Shown: positions 25,251 to 49,300 of the stretch, in pieces | How positions within the stretch are numbered: the first letter of the stretch is position 1 | Layout of the letters: every line of letters begins with the position of its first letter | Assembly (NCBI GenBank): GCA_009760855.2 | Contig: WPIO01000138.1 | Location: 870,001 to 934,000, forward strand | Reading direction: 5' to 3' | Length of the DNA stretch: 64,000 bases | Source of the DNA: Cristatella mucedo | Lineage: Eukaryota; Bryozoa; Phylactolaemata; Cristatellidae | Translations under genes and position numbers: made by a program | Notes under the pieces: model-generated | What the model was told of the DNA's origin: nothing | What the model saw: the letters and a program-made list of their open reading frames with translations, nothing else | Databases searched by the model: none

Positions 25251-25609
25251 CCACTGCAATCTTATTTCACTGGACTTCGTGAGAACGCGTGAGCGGAATC
25301 GCGAAAAGTGAGTACATTGTGCTTTTAGCGTAGTTTGACATTCCAGACTTTTTGGAGCTATCGCAGCAGATTTGGGGTGGATTTGACGAGAAGTAGTATG
25401 GATTGCAGCGGATTGCGGAACAAGCGTCCAGCGCCAAAGCTCATTTGCATAAGTGCGCGTGCGCACAGCGTCATGAAATTTTGTGGACAGATAAATTCGA
25501 ACGTGTACTACAATATCAGCGAAAAACTTGAGCTCTGCAACGCTTACGTCTGGTCGTTACTACCATAATTAGAATGGATTTCGGTGGATTGCGGTAATTC
25601 GTCGAACCC
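25238..25609 (-). repeat. Right terminal inverted repeat
   Basis: Reverse complement of the left arm, ending GGATTTCGGTGGATTGCGGT followed by AATTCGTCGAACCC. Conserved blocks include CTCATTTGCATAA and the GCGTCATGAAATTTTGTGGA tract. Arm similarity is imperfect, suggesting an old insertion. Confidence 0.75.
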
Positions 25610-26359
25610 TTGTTGAACGCTCCCGGTCTCGCCGAGTTATGCACCTGGATGGTTGCAGGCGTGCTCCGGTGGTTCGGCCACGCACGCAAGGTGACGACTA
25701 CCCATGGCCCTAGCGGAGCTGGATAGCACGCTCGTTGTTGTGGCTTGTATATTCCGCGTTGCTCTTATAGCGTGTTCGTGGCACCCCGTGAGCAGGCGTT
25801 TTTCGGCGGAAGCTCTCGACTGTAGTAGGCGGCAATTCCGACTATCCAATCAGTTACTCAGCTAGCCGGATGTTCGACGGCGTACGCTCGTCCTGTTGGA
25901 ATTGAATCGGTACGTGGGCGAGACTGCGGAAGCTGACTGAGCAACTGACGCGTTTGTTCGCGCTTGCGGCGTCATCTCACACCCCTATAGCATACTTTAT
26001 GTGGGATCCTCCCTGTAAACTTGTTTATTTCTCCAGTTGTTGCTGGAGCATGCGATATTATAAAGAGGGTTAACCTGACGGCCGCTCGTCTTACCGCAGC
26101 TCAGGGGCATGGCAGGCGGCGGCGTGGCCTGAGCATAGCGTTGATTGGTGGGATATTGCCACTGACCACTGGATTTCGGCTACAAAGGTAATTCGGCTAG
26201 AAGAGCGGGTGGCGCAATGGGACACCAAAAGTGGAACATCTTTAAATTAGCAGGCCAGATCTAGAAACTAAAGTGCCCTAAAGCGGAGTGACAAAGCCCG
26301 AAACACATTCATTGCTTAATGGGCAGCCTGCGAACAACGGCGAACAGCAGTTTAATTGC

Positions 26360-26512
26360 GGCCCTGGTTTGGCCCAGCGGTTAAGGTTTTCGTCCCGACC
26401 AAAGTCTGGCCGAAGTCATGGGCTCGAGCCTCGCCACATATGTGAAGTGCCTGAAGAGAGATTTCGTTCTCTTATGGTACTATGCAAACGAATTATACAT
26501 ATTTTATACTAA
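26360..26512 (+). mobile_element. SINE1 (tRNA-derived head, LINE A-like tail)
   Basis: The tRNA-like head has an A-box-like GGCCCAGCGGTTAAGG and a B-box-like GGGCTCGAGCC, then GTGAAGTGCCTGAAGAGAGATT and a diverged LINE A-type stem-loop ending in an AT-rich tail. Four copies of this composite occur in the window, so this is a SINE and not a tRNA gene. Confidence 0.75.
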
Positions 26513-26524
26513 TGTCGCAGTTAT

Positions 26525-26760
26525 GTTGTTTCTAACAGATAAGCCCAGCTGCTGAGTTGTGCACCAACTGCAAGCGTGCTGTTCAGAATGCAATAAACCT
26601 ACAAGTCTGCCACAAATATAGTCAAGATATGAAAAATCATTAACCGGCTTGGCTATGGTAACTTTTTCCAAGCCACCCGGAATTATTTCGGCAATGTCAT
26701 GGAGATAAACGAAGGTAGACTTGACTAAGAACCTTGTGTGCTCATCAAGGGGCTGTTGCA
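26525..26760 (-). mobile_element. LINE A, RT fragment
   Basis: Minus-strand translation gives KSTFVYLHDIAEI and a degraded equivalent of FVTSHLDFCNSLLTGL...CSWCTTQQLGL, matching the post-palm part of family A. Both ends are missing. Confidence 0.6.
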
Positions 26761-27074
26761 TGACAGTGTCTCCGGCGGCAGCTGTTCTTGTGGGAGTCTC
26801 ACGGAGACACAGCGGGCTCTCGTACGCGATAAGCGAAACTCTTTTTTATTACTCCCAACGGGCGCATATATGGGAGCCCAGTCAATCGAAGACGACACGA
26901 AATGTAATCTGCATTAGTGGCCTGACGCTGCGCCGCTTCAAAGGCTTAACTTTTGGCGACAGGTGTGGAATTCACATTAGCGGCAGGTGCTTGGCTAATT
27001 ACAACAGTAGAAGCCGCAGGCGCACACAACACGACGAGTCTCGGAGTAATGTTTTTTCATTCAGTAGCAGAATA

Positions 27075-27190
27075 AAAATACTAACTGTACATTTGCATAC
27101 TACCCTCGGAGAACCGAATCTACCTCTAGGCACTTTACAGATGCTGCATAGAAAGCATTACCAAATGCTTGGTGGCAACATCCACAAGCA
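27075..27190 (-). mobile_element. LINE A, diverged 3' tail
   Basis: Matches the minus-strand tail arrangement (CTCGGAGAACC...TCTAGGCACTTTACAGATGCTG), with lost stem pairing. The following bases show only weak similarity to the A 3' UTR. Confidence 0.5.
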
Positions 27191-27850
27191 ACAGGCATGA
27201 AGTAAGTAGGTACATGCACATGAAGGACAAATCACAAAGAACCACAAGGAGAAGGTTTAAAATTAGGCAATATACTAAAGCTATTGAGCTCTACATTAGT
27301 ATAGTTTTCACACCAAGCAATGATTTATCTGACTAGGTCGTTCATATGTGGCTAAATAGTGACTATCAGGGGAAAAAACCTCACAATTCATTTTTTAGGG
27401 CAGCCTCAACCTGAAAGAAACAAATTGCCATCAATTTAATTAAGCACTTAGACGTAATGGCATTCCAAGTTTTAAGATGCTTCTCAGCTTGACTTAATTG
27501 ACCAGATTACAGTAAGTCCCCGACTTACGCTCCAACTCACAAAAATTAGGAAATACGAACTCTACCACTGTCACGAAAATTCGAAAATCAAAATATACCA
27601 AGGAATCTTTTAAAATCCATGCACGGTCAGTAGATTTGACAGAGCCTAAAACACGAAGGAGGAACGATATCTGACAGCTATGCTTTGTGGGCACGAAGGG
27701 CTCTCTTGCTTGATCGACTTTCTAGAGGTAAGACGTGTTCAGAATGATGCGTTAACCCCAACCGTTCTCTAGTAACGAAGCTGATTCACCTCTGCCATAT
27801 ACCCGTCACGAGGGTTTAGACTGTAAACCCTCGATCTATCTGGAGGACCA

Positions 27851-27893
27851 TCAAATCCTTCTCCCTCTCAACTTTAGATGGAGAAGGATTTGA
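27851..27893. other. Perfect 14-bp inverted repeat
   Basis: TCAAATCCTTCTCC at 27851-27864 is followed after a 15-base loop by its exact reverse complement at 27880-27893. It lies in sequence with no recognised gene or element. Confidence 0.8.
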
Positions 27894-28309
27894 CAATCTT
27901 CTAGCAAGATCGTTCAACTACTCATCCACTCCTCCTCATAGGACTCAATGTACTCATAGTACAACCACTACCAGTTTCTGTATGCCCAAAAGTACTACGC
28001 ATTATGGTATGTAAATATCATCTTATTAATTTGTTTTTATATAATTTGTATTAGTTATATATTAGTAAAAAAAAGCCATTCCTTTACCTCACTATATCTT
28101 CATCAGAACTTATCGTACCGTAGAGCGTATCATATACTTTTGCAGACATACAAAATTCGACTTACGACAGGTTTTTCGGTCTCTATCTATTTCTATGACC
28201 GGAACTTACTGTGTTTGATTATACAGAGGCCTCAGCCTAAGACCGAGCGCTCGAGACGAAGCGTGTGGGCTTGCATAAGGTCAAGGCTTCAAATTGACGA
28301 TTTATTAAT

Positions 28310-29270
28310 AATACTGATATTGCACTTCTATAGCACCCTTGCAGAACCTAATCTCGTTCTAGGCACTTTACATATGCTGTAAAGGAAGCATGATCAAATA
28401 GTTAGTGGTAGTATGTACAATTTCAACAAGCACAACCTGGTGAGCTTGGCTTGCACAACAGGAACATGCATATAGAGTTGGTGGCAGCATGCAGTGTCAA
28501 CATCTGTAAGCACAACAATGACTAATCGCAAGTACCCACCAAATGCTGCCAAAAACATATGCTTCCTTTACTTCTTGTTAATTGTCAAGTCGGGATGGTA
28601 TCGTGACGTCCATCAAGAATCCATCTCTAACTTGCTTGCTAGCGTTGATGTTTCAATGTAAAAGTTCTGCTGGTCTGCCTCAACTCGTTCTGGTGTTTTG
28701 ATAGGAACAGTAGAAGAGACTGGGCGGGAGCTGCTTGAGTTTTCTTGGTCTAGTGTTGCTTTCCTAATTTATGGCACAACTGCAGCCTTTTTGAAAGAGG
28801 CAAAGACTTGACCTGAAGCTGAGGACATATTTAATATGCTCGTTATGCATAGCAGCAGCAGATCTGTGCAATTTAGAAGTACTGTGGTGGGAACAGGGTC
28901 GAACAAGAGTACTAGTAATATTCTTTAATTTGGAGATCAATTTCAGGATGAGGTCACTTGTGGCCTCCTTGTATAAAGACATTGAGGTGCTGCACTGAAT
29001 TGAGGGACATGATTCTTAAGGGGATGGTCTCCCTGTTCGTGTCCATCATGCTCACAAAGAAGCTAAAGAAGCGATCAACAAGATCACCACAAGACCGGTC
29101 ACTAAGTATTGAGCTAACGATGAGTGTCAAGGAAATGGCTGACCATAGACATAGGCATTTTTGGATTGCACATCTGCGATGCAATATTTTTTATAGAAGC
29201 TAAACTTGGCCTTCGCTAGGATGGATTTATATGATGACTTTGCATCATCGTGTCAACGACCAACTGTGTC
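28310..29270 (-). mobile_element. LINE A, internally deleted copy
   Basis: The 3' tail (CTAGGCACTTTACATATGCTG at about 28355) and 3' UTR are joined to the linker region (LVDRFFSFFVSMMD, TSDLILKLISKLKN) with most of the RT missing. Stops are frequent. Confidence 0.65.
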
Positions 29271-29439
29271 CGGAGATCCTGCTAAATATGGGTTATTCCT
29301 CCCACGAATCTGTTGGATAGGTCCACTTTTTGATAATCCGGTTCTTCCCGTGTCGCGCATGAATCATTTAGTGCAACCTAGGATTGTTCTTATGCAGTTG
29401 AAACGCACTCTATCTCCTCAATCTCCCTTAGTTTATATT

Positions 29440-29770
29440 ACTGGCGTTTATTGGATGGCATTCAACTTTATTCAATTAAATGTCAATACAGCCAACTTGC
29501 CACTTATAGGAAAACCAGTTACTCAAGAGTGGAAAACATTCCTCTCGAAATGGGCTCGGCCAGCAAATCCTCATTACCTCTGAACAGAAACTATGCCAAT
29601 TTTCCTATAAGATCTTTCAATGGACGAACGTCAGCATCGTCTGTCTACTTTCAGCCAAGTACAATTTCGCGAAGATGGGATTTGGCAGATAAGGAAACTA
29701 CAGCAAACTTGTCTATGCGTTTATGATATCCTTGCTGACACCACTTATGCACTACTTGAAGGTTTTCCAA
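29440..29770 (+). mobile_element. LINE A, RT fragment in opposite orientation
   Basis: Plus-strand frames contain FIQLNVNTANLPLIGKP and IPLEMGSASKSS, a degraded version of [17 protein letters not shown]...LKIGSASIS. It lies head-to-head with the preceding minus-strand fragment. Confidence 0.6.
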
Positions 29771-30692
29771 CCCCGGCAATATAAGGAGCCAGCAATTGGT
29801 GCACAAATGGATTTTTTCAATGGGTCCAGATATCGTAAAAACTCAAAAAACTAATAAGTCCTCAAATCCTTGGAGCTACTGCTGCCAAGACATACTTGTT
29901 TGTGACCACAAAGGGATATATCGTTCTAGGAATATCACGTGATGATGCAGTCTCCCTAGCAGAAATAGCCTGTGATGTAACCACTATAAGATCAAACACA
30001 AGGTGACCAGCACTTCTGCCAGATCGAATTCGAAAAATGCAAGTGGTATGATCCCTAACTGCTGAGGCCGACTTATACTCTGCCACTCTTAAAGGCAAAA
30101 GGCAACGCTATTTTTCGAACGAGGTGTTAAAAGACCCATTCAGTGCTAATAATAAAATAAGAGGGAAGGAAGAAAAACCTTTTAGCTCTTCAGCATGGAC
30201 CAATATTTAGACGAGCCTTCGAGAGCTTTGCCAGACAATAAGTGCACTATGTGCATATGTGATGCATATGCGATATGTGCACTGAAAGGCCTTCTATTCT
30301 ACAAATGCGATTAATTTGCAAACTCGAGCAGGACATTGTGAATGCAAACCGGCACCGAATTTCAAAAGAACACATAATTAGGTAGTAAACCTAGACTATA
30401 TATGGCACAAAAATAGCAAATTACAGTGATGCCTTAAGCCGGGCTGACATCAGGAAATCGATGCACTACTGTTGGCTCACTTGGTAGACCAAGCGACTAC
30501 TATCACAGTTCTTTTCCAGCATCAGTTAAGTGCCTAGAAAGAGATTTTGCTATCTTGATGTGATATACAAATCCCATTGCAATCAAAATTATCACAAGAC
30601 CCAGATCACTTCGGCAGCTGGCCTGAGGATTGGTGTAGCTACTTTCTAAAGAGAACACGCGATAGCATCCAAGGCTGCATTTTAGAACTAAT
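29771..30692. other. Unassigned DNA with a possible relic tail
   Basis: At about 30470-30580, AAGTGCCTAGAAAGAGATTTT and GATATACAAAT recall a SINE1/LINE A tail, with a head containing CACTTGGTAGACCAAGCG. It is too diverged to assign firmly. The rest shows nothing. Confidence 0.4.
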
Positions 30693-30990
30693 GTAATGTA
30701 ATTTATTTCTGTCTTTAAGTCCACAAAGCCATAAAGACTAAGTGGGTGTTACACAGGAGAGTTTTGTATAGCGCACCCACAGCCTACGCGGCTTTCGGTA
30801 CGCATTCGGTAGCCAACAGACTTTATTTCAGGCAACAAAGAGAAAGTGGGAAGCATAGCAGAGTCGGGAGAGTGGTTGAGGTCGTGAGCAGCATGGAAGT
30901 AGCAGCTCAGGACCACTGAAAAGGATGAGCTATAGTCGGCAGCAGGAGAGTAGTTCTCGTTGTGTAAACTATCCGATCCATACTGTTACC
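30693..30990 (-). mobile_element. LINE B, 3' end
   Basis: Minus-strand match to the last 300 bp of family B, including GGAGTT/GGACTTA..ACAGA, GCGGCTTTCGGTACG and CATTCGGTAGCCAACAGACTT, bordered by a TGTAATGTAAT (ATTAC)n-type tail at its 3' end. It lies 3' of the ABI gene in the same orientation. Confidence 0.75.
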
Positions 30991-31011
30991 ATAAGTATGC
31001 AAATCAGGCTA

Positions 31012-31140
31012 TAATAATATTAATAATAATGCACTTGATAAATAAAGCACCCTCAGAGAACTTAATCTCTTTCTAGGCGCTTTATATTTGCTGCAAAGGC
31101 AAACGCTATCGTGTAAAACTATTCTGCCACCGACTAGTAG
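31012..31140 (-). mobile_element. LINE A, 3' tail downstream of ABI
   Basis: AATAATATTAATAATAATGC at the boundary, then the paired CACCCTCAGAG...CTAGGCGCTTTAT stem-loop and TTTGCTGCAAAGGCAAACG. The copy is truncated shortly upstream of the tail. Confidence 0.7.
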
Positions 31141-31469
31141 GTAAAGTATCAACAAAAATTCTAAATTAAAAGAACCGATGTTCGATTAGCACAACCGGAT
31201 GACACATTTTAGTATGAAGGCTGGTGGTAACCACAAGGGTTGAAGTGTGGATCTGAAAATTATCCAGTGTTTAAGCACAGATTCTTCAGTTTAATAATCA
31301 GCGACCACAGCAAAAACTGGATTAACTGCATTCCTTGGAGTGAAACTTCCATTATGATGAAAACGAAGATGACTGCAGTTAGGCATATCAATTTATGACT
31401 GCTTGGCATCGTCAGTTTACATGTTCATGCTGCATGGCTGTCGACAACGTACAACGATCAATCAGCAAT

Positions 31470-43760
<12,291 letters not shown>

Positions 43761-44439
43761 TGCGCTATCGCACACGTGGGCTCGCATTCTCTGTAACGCA
43801 TGAAGTTTCGCACTTTGCCTTGGCTTTTTTTAATGTGTCTTCTTGAGACTCGCCAACCCTCCCCCACCCTCCCAGGAGCACCGAGTATGTATGTGGGGTG
43901 GGGGCAAGTATAGCACAGTGGCTGAATGGAGCAGAAAGACTCTTTGGAAGAAATGGGGTTTTCGTCGTCGTTGGCTTGAACTTGAGTATTTGGGATAGGA
44001 TCTTCACCCTCCGTTTCATTAATGCAAGCGAGCCTATGTGTAGGAGGAAGAAACTCATACCGGGAATTTTTGGTGGCCTTGCTTGTAAAATTATTCGGAT
44101 TATTCAATTCCAGAAACGGTTGAGGTGAACTAGTAGAAGAGAAATTAAGCTGCTTCCGGGCTTTGGTCATGTCAGCTATTAGTCGATGACTTCTGCTGAG
44201 TTAGTATTAGTGGTAAAGCTTATCCAATGTGCCACTCGGCTGTTTAGCTATATTCGATTGATTAGGTTGTTCATGTGCATTTTTTGTCCAGGGTTTTACA
44301 ATGATTTCGTGCATGCGCATATTTCTCACAGGTGGACTGTTTTGCCGTGTATGGCAGCCAAGTCCTTTGGACTAACAGAACTCTGTGGAGGTCATAGGTT
44401 AGATGTAGCTGTAGGACAACACTGTTGTGCGTAAAAAAT

Positions 44440-44570
44440 AAATAAATAATTCATTTATATAGCGACTCAAGAGAACTTAATCTCTATTCAGGCGCTTCAC
44501 ATTTGCCTCGGGGCTCGAGCCCACGACCTCAGTCAGACCTCGGTCGGGGCGAGCACCTTAACCTTTAGTG
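44440..44570 (-). mobile_element. SINE1
   Basis: Minus-strand head TTAAGGTGCTCGCCCCGACC with B box GGGCTCGAGCC, then GTGAAGCGCCTGAATAGAGAT and ATATAAATGAATTATT. It is close in sequence to the 46.3-kb copy. Confidence 0.8.
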
Positions 44571-44861
44571 CATAGTTTTCTTTGGATGGAGTGTTTGCCT
44601 TTCTCATTCTCAGAAATTACTTTTCTGTTCGGGCAATCTGAAAGCCTTCAGAGAACCGATATCACCTTAGCTCCATGAACGTTCCAGCATACCTAGTACT
44701 GTCTGCCCCCCTGATAATTCTCCAATTTTTATCAGAATTCTTTCTTCAATTACTGAATGAGAATGGATGGGGATTAGCCTTAGGTAGGCAGTGATTTTTT
44801 CTATATGGTTTCTAGCCTGCAGTGTGTCATACCTCCATCTCCTTGGGTCTATGCCTGGGCG

Positions 44862-45005
44862 TAAGGTGCTTGCACTCTTGCTACGCTGGTCGTGGGTTCG
44901 AGTCGTGTATAGGCAATTCTGTATTTCTTGCTGATTGGGGAAGTGATGGTCGATGCAGCTCTTCTGCAGCAATGTCGATTAGACTATTAAATCGGTTAAA
45001 CTTTG
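44862..45005 (+). mobile_element. SINE2
   Basis: GTAAGGTGCTTGCACTC (A box) and GGTCGTGGGTTCGAGTCGTG (B box), followed by a family 2 tail ending CGATTAGACTATTAAATCGG. The head and tail are both diverged from the 54.3-kb copy. Confidence 0.6.
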
Positions 45006-45324
45006 GTTCTAGGTACTGTTTATATCAGTACTGTTGTATAGCTGTACCCTATTGGTTTGTGCCACAAAATATAGTTATTGGAGGGGTCGGATGATGTGGA
45101 GTAAGCAATGTGATTTCATGCCCCGGGTGGATGCACCTACCATCATCAAAAAGCTAATGTGAAGAATCTATTAGTTTGATGATAATGTTGGTGTTGCATG
45201 TTTGGAGATATGCTACATAGCATTTTCCAGAAACTACTTTTTCGACAACACTTGCTATAGTGTATCATTCAAGACCTTAGACTCTTCTGAGTCGATTGGT
45301 ATACTAAGCATCTGCTTTGCAGGA

Positions 45325-45475
45325 CTTCGGTCTGGGATATCGGCCAATTTCCTCAAACTAACTGACGATAAACCGATGCCCTTTGGAAACCCCAATTCTG
45401 TGTTGGAATTGGGTGATTTTTCATCTTTTATTGGAAGCGCTGTAGTGTGATCACCGTCGACTGCCCATAATCTAT
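45325..45475 (+). mobile_element. LINE A, RT fragment
   Basis: Plus-strand frame SANFLKLTDDKPMPFGNP followed by a degraded IGSA segment, matching RT motif D of family A. It lies tail-to-head with the next, opposite-strand LINE A copy. Confidence 0.6.
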
Positions 45476-45487
45476 CTCCTTGAATGC

Positions 45488-45519
<32 letters not shown>

Positions 45520-46125
45520 CACTTGATAAAGCGCCCTCAGAGAACTTAATCTCTTTCTAGGCGCTTTACATTTGCTGCAAAGGGAAATGTAATTGAATGG
45601 TAAGTAAAATCATGCTTGAAAAACAAACAAAATGAATAACATGGTTAGGTGTGACATGCACAGGGTCAGCATGCAAATGGGGTTAGTGGCAGCATGCAGT
45701 GTCAGCACCCATAAGCACATTAAATACGACTCACAAGGATCCACTAAATGCTGTCCTAAATAGGAGTGTTTATAAGTTCTTTTTAAATGTAGTCAGGTCA
45801 GGGGATCTTGTGACGCAGTCAGGAGCGAGTTCCAGGCTGTGCGAGCATACGTACTAAAAGCACGGTCTCCAATGGATTTGAGGTTTGTACGAGGTAGTTG
45901 CAGACTCTTGGATTCCGAAAAGCTGGCGGTACGATGCTTGGCCTGATGGGGAAGTATATCAGAGAGATAGGCTGGAGCCATAGAATGAAGGGACCTAAAA
46001 GTGAGCGACAAAACCTTGAAGTCAATCCGTTGCTTGACTGGTAGCCAGTGCAGGTCGGCGAGAAGTGGAGTGAAGTGGCAACTGCGACACTCACGACAGA
46101 CAAGCCTAGCTGCAGAGGACTGCTG
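45488..46125 (-). mobile_element. LINE A, 5'-truncated 3' end
   Basis: (TTA)n tail at 45488-45518, intact stem-loop, 3' UTR, and minus-strand C-terminal coding (LPHQAKHRTASFSESKSLQL, FSTYARTAWNSL, SLTFRSLHSMAPAYLSD). It lacks the poly-C tract of the 17.5- and 63.7-kb copies, so it represents a different subfamily. Confidence 0.85.
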
Positions 46126-46249
46126 CTTGGCATTTCAAAGTTTTACTTTCAAACACCGGCCACCACCGCTTGTATTTATGATAGTTCCCTTCTAAGATCA
46201 AGAAACTCGCTTCTGCAGTGGCTGGATAAAGATCTTTTTAGTGGCCTGA

Positions 46250-46395
46250 TTCTGAGCTGGTTTGGTCTAGCGGGATAGGTGCTTGCCCCGACCAAGGTCT
46301 GACTGAGGTCACGTGGGCTCCAGCCCCGAGGCATATGTGAAGCGCCTGAATAGAGATTGATTTCTCTTGAGGCGCTATATAAATGAATTATTATT
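46250..46395 (+). mobile_element. SINE1
   Basis: Head TTTGGTCTAGCGGGATAGGT (A box, diverged), GGGCTCCAGCC at the B-box position, then GTGAAGCGCCTGAATAGAGA and a well-paired GCGCCT...AGGCGC stem ending AAATGAATTATTATTT. This is the clearest example of the shared LINE A/SINE1 tail. Confidence 0.8.
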
Positions 46396-46399
46396 TTTT

Positions 46400-49300
46400 T
46401 CTTGGCTGGACTGCTATAACTCAGTAATGGCAAGGCCGCTGAAAAAACCATGAAGCCTTTGTGCCTGATGGCGAATGTTGTTGCTACGAGGGCCTTTAAA
46501 TGCAAGAAATTTAGTACTACAGCTTCTTCGCTCATGGAGTTGTGATTGCTACTGGTCTGCTTCACGAGTAGGGAGCAAAATTCTTTGATTTGACTAACAA
46601 GACCGGCCACTGCCTTGCTCCGGCAATCATATCTTGTAAAGCTGCCGGTTTCAGCCACACTTTCCTCCTTTGTCATCTCAGGCAATATATTAAAGCAGTT
46701 TCTGTCTCGAACCGAAAGACTTTTTGTACCAGAGCTCATGCCCTGCGTGTCACAGAATGTAGAGCTCGGTTTCATTATTGTTGTGAATAGACTGGGCTCA
46801 TTTTCTGCCGTTGCTGTCGAGCTACTTTATTTCTTTGCTTTCTTCCTGACTCGGCTTTTTACTCACTTTTTCTTTGCTTATTTGAGGCAAATTCAGTTGC
46901 CTATCGCATAGCATGCATTCTGAAAGCCACCCAACTTTTGAGTGAGCAATAAAACGTCGAAATGTCTACTTAGTCGGAATGGCTTTGTGGAAATGCCGGC
47001 TGAGATGCCTAAAAACGAGACCAGCAAGCTATTGTAGCTTGATGAGACTGGGTAAAGTATCCATGCCTGCTTTAACTTGGATGTAGCAACTCCTAAGGCT
47101 GAATTCGATGAATTGGGCATTTTTTAGTTTCCTGTAAATACGAACCGGAAAATTAATTTTGAAGGCTGCTGATAAGCTTGCCATCTTTGGGTTGTTTCCG
47201 AGTTTTATGCTAAGGTGCTTGGAGGTTGATGCTCAGCTCTGTGAACAATATTTTACCAGAGTGAGACACATGAGTTGCATGTACACTTGATCTCACGGGT
47301 GCACAGGTCAGATAATCCAATTAGTAAGCCTGGTAGTTTTAAATTATAAATTAGTGAGTATTCATAATTATTATGAAAGTATGGAGTACTCCTTTGAGTG
47401 AGCTATTCACGTCTGGCTGTTAATCTTAAAGAAATTCCTGCTACTGGACTAGCCGCTGACCACCCAAATATGTGAGCTCAGTAATGCAAGGCAGCAGTTT
47501 TGGCATTCGAAGAGTTGGTCACCCATGAACTTAAACACTGGTGAGCAGGTCATGTCAACGGCTACTGTACAAGCACAACTCGATATCGAGATTTAGGCTG
47601 AGAAATGTACTGTGTTATCAAAAGCCATGAATCTGAATCACACCAGGATTGGTCACTACAGGCTTAGTTGCCACAGGCTTAGTAGCCAGTCTGGTAGGTT
47701 GAGTCGGCCTGTGTGCAAGCATAAGGGGAGGTGAAACACGGCCGAAACATAGGAGCACACCATCTATAGCAGTTTTAGGATTGCTTGGACCTTGCTTCTT
47801 TAGAGCAGCTTCAGTAGACTGGTTTTGTGCATGTAGGCTAATCGCTTTTGGAGTATTTAAGGGGCCACATTATAATTTCTCTGGTGCCCTCCTTTTGGCT
47901 GCCGCCTAATCTCTTGACTATTTCGATGCAGTGGGAAGAATCATGTTATTTGGATCCAGGGACTCAAGAAACCGAATTACTATGGGGCTAACTCAGGCAA
48001 TGGTCTATTGCTTATGCTTTGTCAGACAGACCCAAAGTGTCCATTGGGGTCCTGAATGGCTTCTGAAGCATGCATAGCTTAATTCCCCGGAACATTCAGT
48101 AATCACTAAGCACCTAAATTGGAAGCCTTGGCATAATCGCATGACAACAAGCTACAAACTTTAGGATATCTTAGGGCAAGAGTATGTGCCACTGGGGCAC
48201 TCATCCTGCAATAGAAAATGATCTTTACACAGTTCCGTGGTTTGAATGGCAGCGCATTGAAACATTCTTTATTCTTGGGATTTCATCACTCATACTTGAA
48301 TGCAGGCATTCGACAGTCTCACGCCCTGGATTCCTAGACACTTGAATAGGATGCTTACGCCCACCCATAGTGTCTACCTGAGGAATAGCCTTCGGTGCCT
48401 GATTGGCCGCTTATTCTGACCCCTATGCCTAGCAGCTGAAGATGATACCCGTCCGACCTGAACAAAAGTAGCCACTGCATTCATGCAGTGAGTTGTCTTG
48501 ATATTGTCGATTCTTTTCTTCTGGCTAATGTGGTCTTGTAATGATAAGAATCAACCAGCTGCTTGCAGTATTATTCAAAATAATGAGATCACATGAGTTT
48601 ATGTTAATAATAATAGCAAATACTTGTGATACATAAAGACAACTAAATCTCATTCCAGGTATTTTACATATACTGAATTGATTCTTTTAAGTTTTGAGGA
48701 ATCTTAGTGCAAGTGGATTTGTTTCCACTTGGCAAAATTTGAACAGCTTGAGATGTTAAAGAGTGACCTCACTCGAGATATTTCAGTTACCATCCTCAAT
48801 AGTGCATTGACTCAGTTTTAATTGTACAGGATTTGTAGAGGAATAGTGATACAGAAATCCTCTATTAACAGCTAGTAGCTCTTGTACATCCTGTTAGTAT
48901 CAAATTACAGCAAAAGCCAACCAATGATTTGGCTGCTCTATTTTGTTAATGAATGTCCGGCAGCATCTGGGAATCATGGGATTCATTGTTCTCTCTCGTG
49001 CCACACTTTGTTAATGATCCCTACAAGGTGCTATATTTTTGGGGAATTTGTCTGAGGCTAATATCAACTTTATCCGATGCCATAGTATCCACTTCAGGTT
49101 TGCATATGGACACTGGTGTAGCCATTGCCAGTTTGGTAACCAGTGGTAATTGGTAAACAGTTTGGAATGGTGTGGAAGCAGTACTATCATCTTAAAACAC
49201 AAAAATCCTATCAGGAAAGGTGTATTTTGCATCTGATTAGATCGAATGCTACAGAATATCGACCTTGGATTTGCCTATCGACTGCACATTGTTAGCCCAA

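Larger units (their letters stand above)
21981..25609. mobile_element. Long-TIR element enclosing a satellite-like array
   Basis: The outer ends are inverted repeats of roughly 370-400 bp: 21981 to about 22385 on the left and about 25238 to 25609 on the right. Both read inward from GGGTTCGACGAATTACCGCA, with long shared tracts such as TCGAATTTATCTGTCCACAA and ATCCACCCCAAATCTGCT. Between them is a directional array of degenerate 150-197 bp units. No transposase-like frame is present, so if it is a DNA transposon it is non-autonomous. I could not define a target duplication. A foldback element or an amplified satellite captured between TIRs are alternatives. Confidence 0.7.

Noticed and set aside
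21981-25609. CRISPR-like array
   Set aside because: Units are degenerate and 150-197 bp long, without short identical repeats and unique spacers, and the DNA is from an animal.
43905-44160. tRNA-like segment beginning AGCACAGTGGCTGAATGG
   Set aside because: A- and B-box resemblance is weak, and no second copy with a common tail was found, so I did not call it.
46176-46775. 199-codon minus-strand frame
   Set aside because: It runs antisense through a SINE1 copy and has no recognisable domain or splice context.
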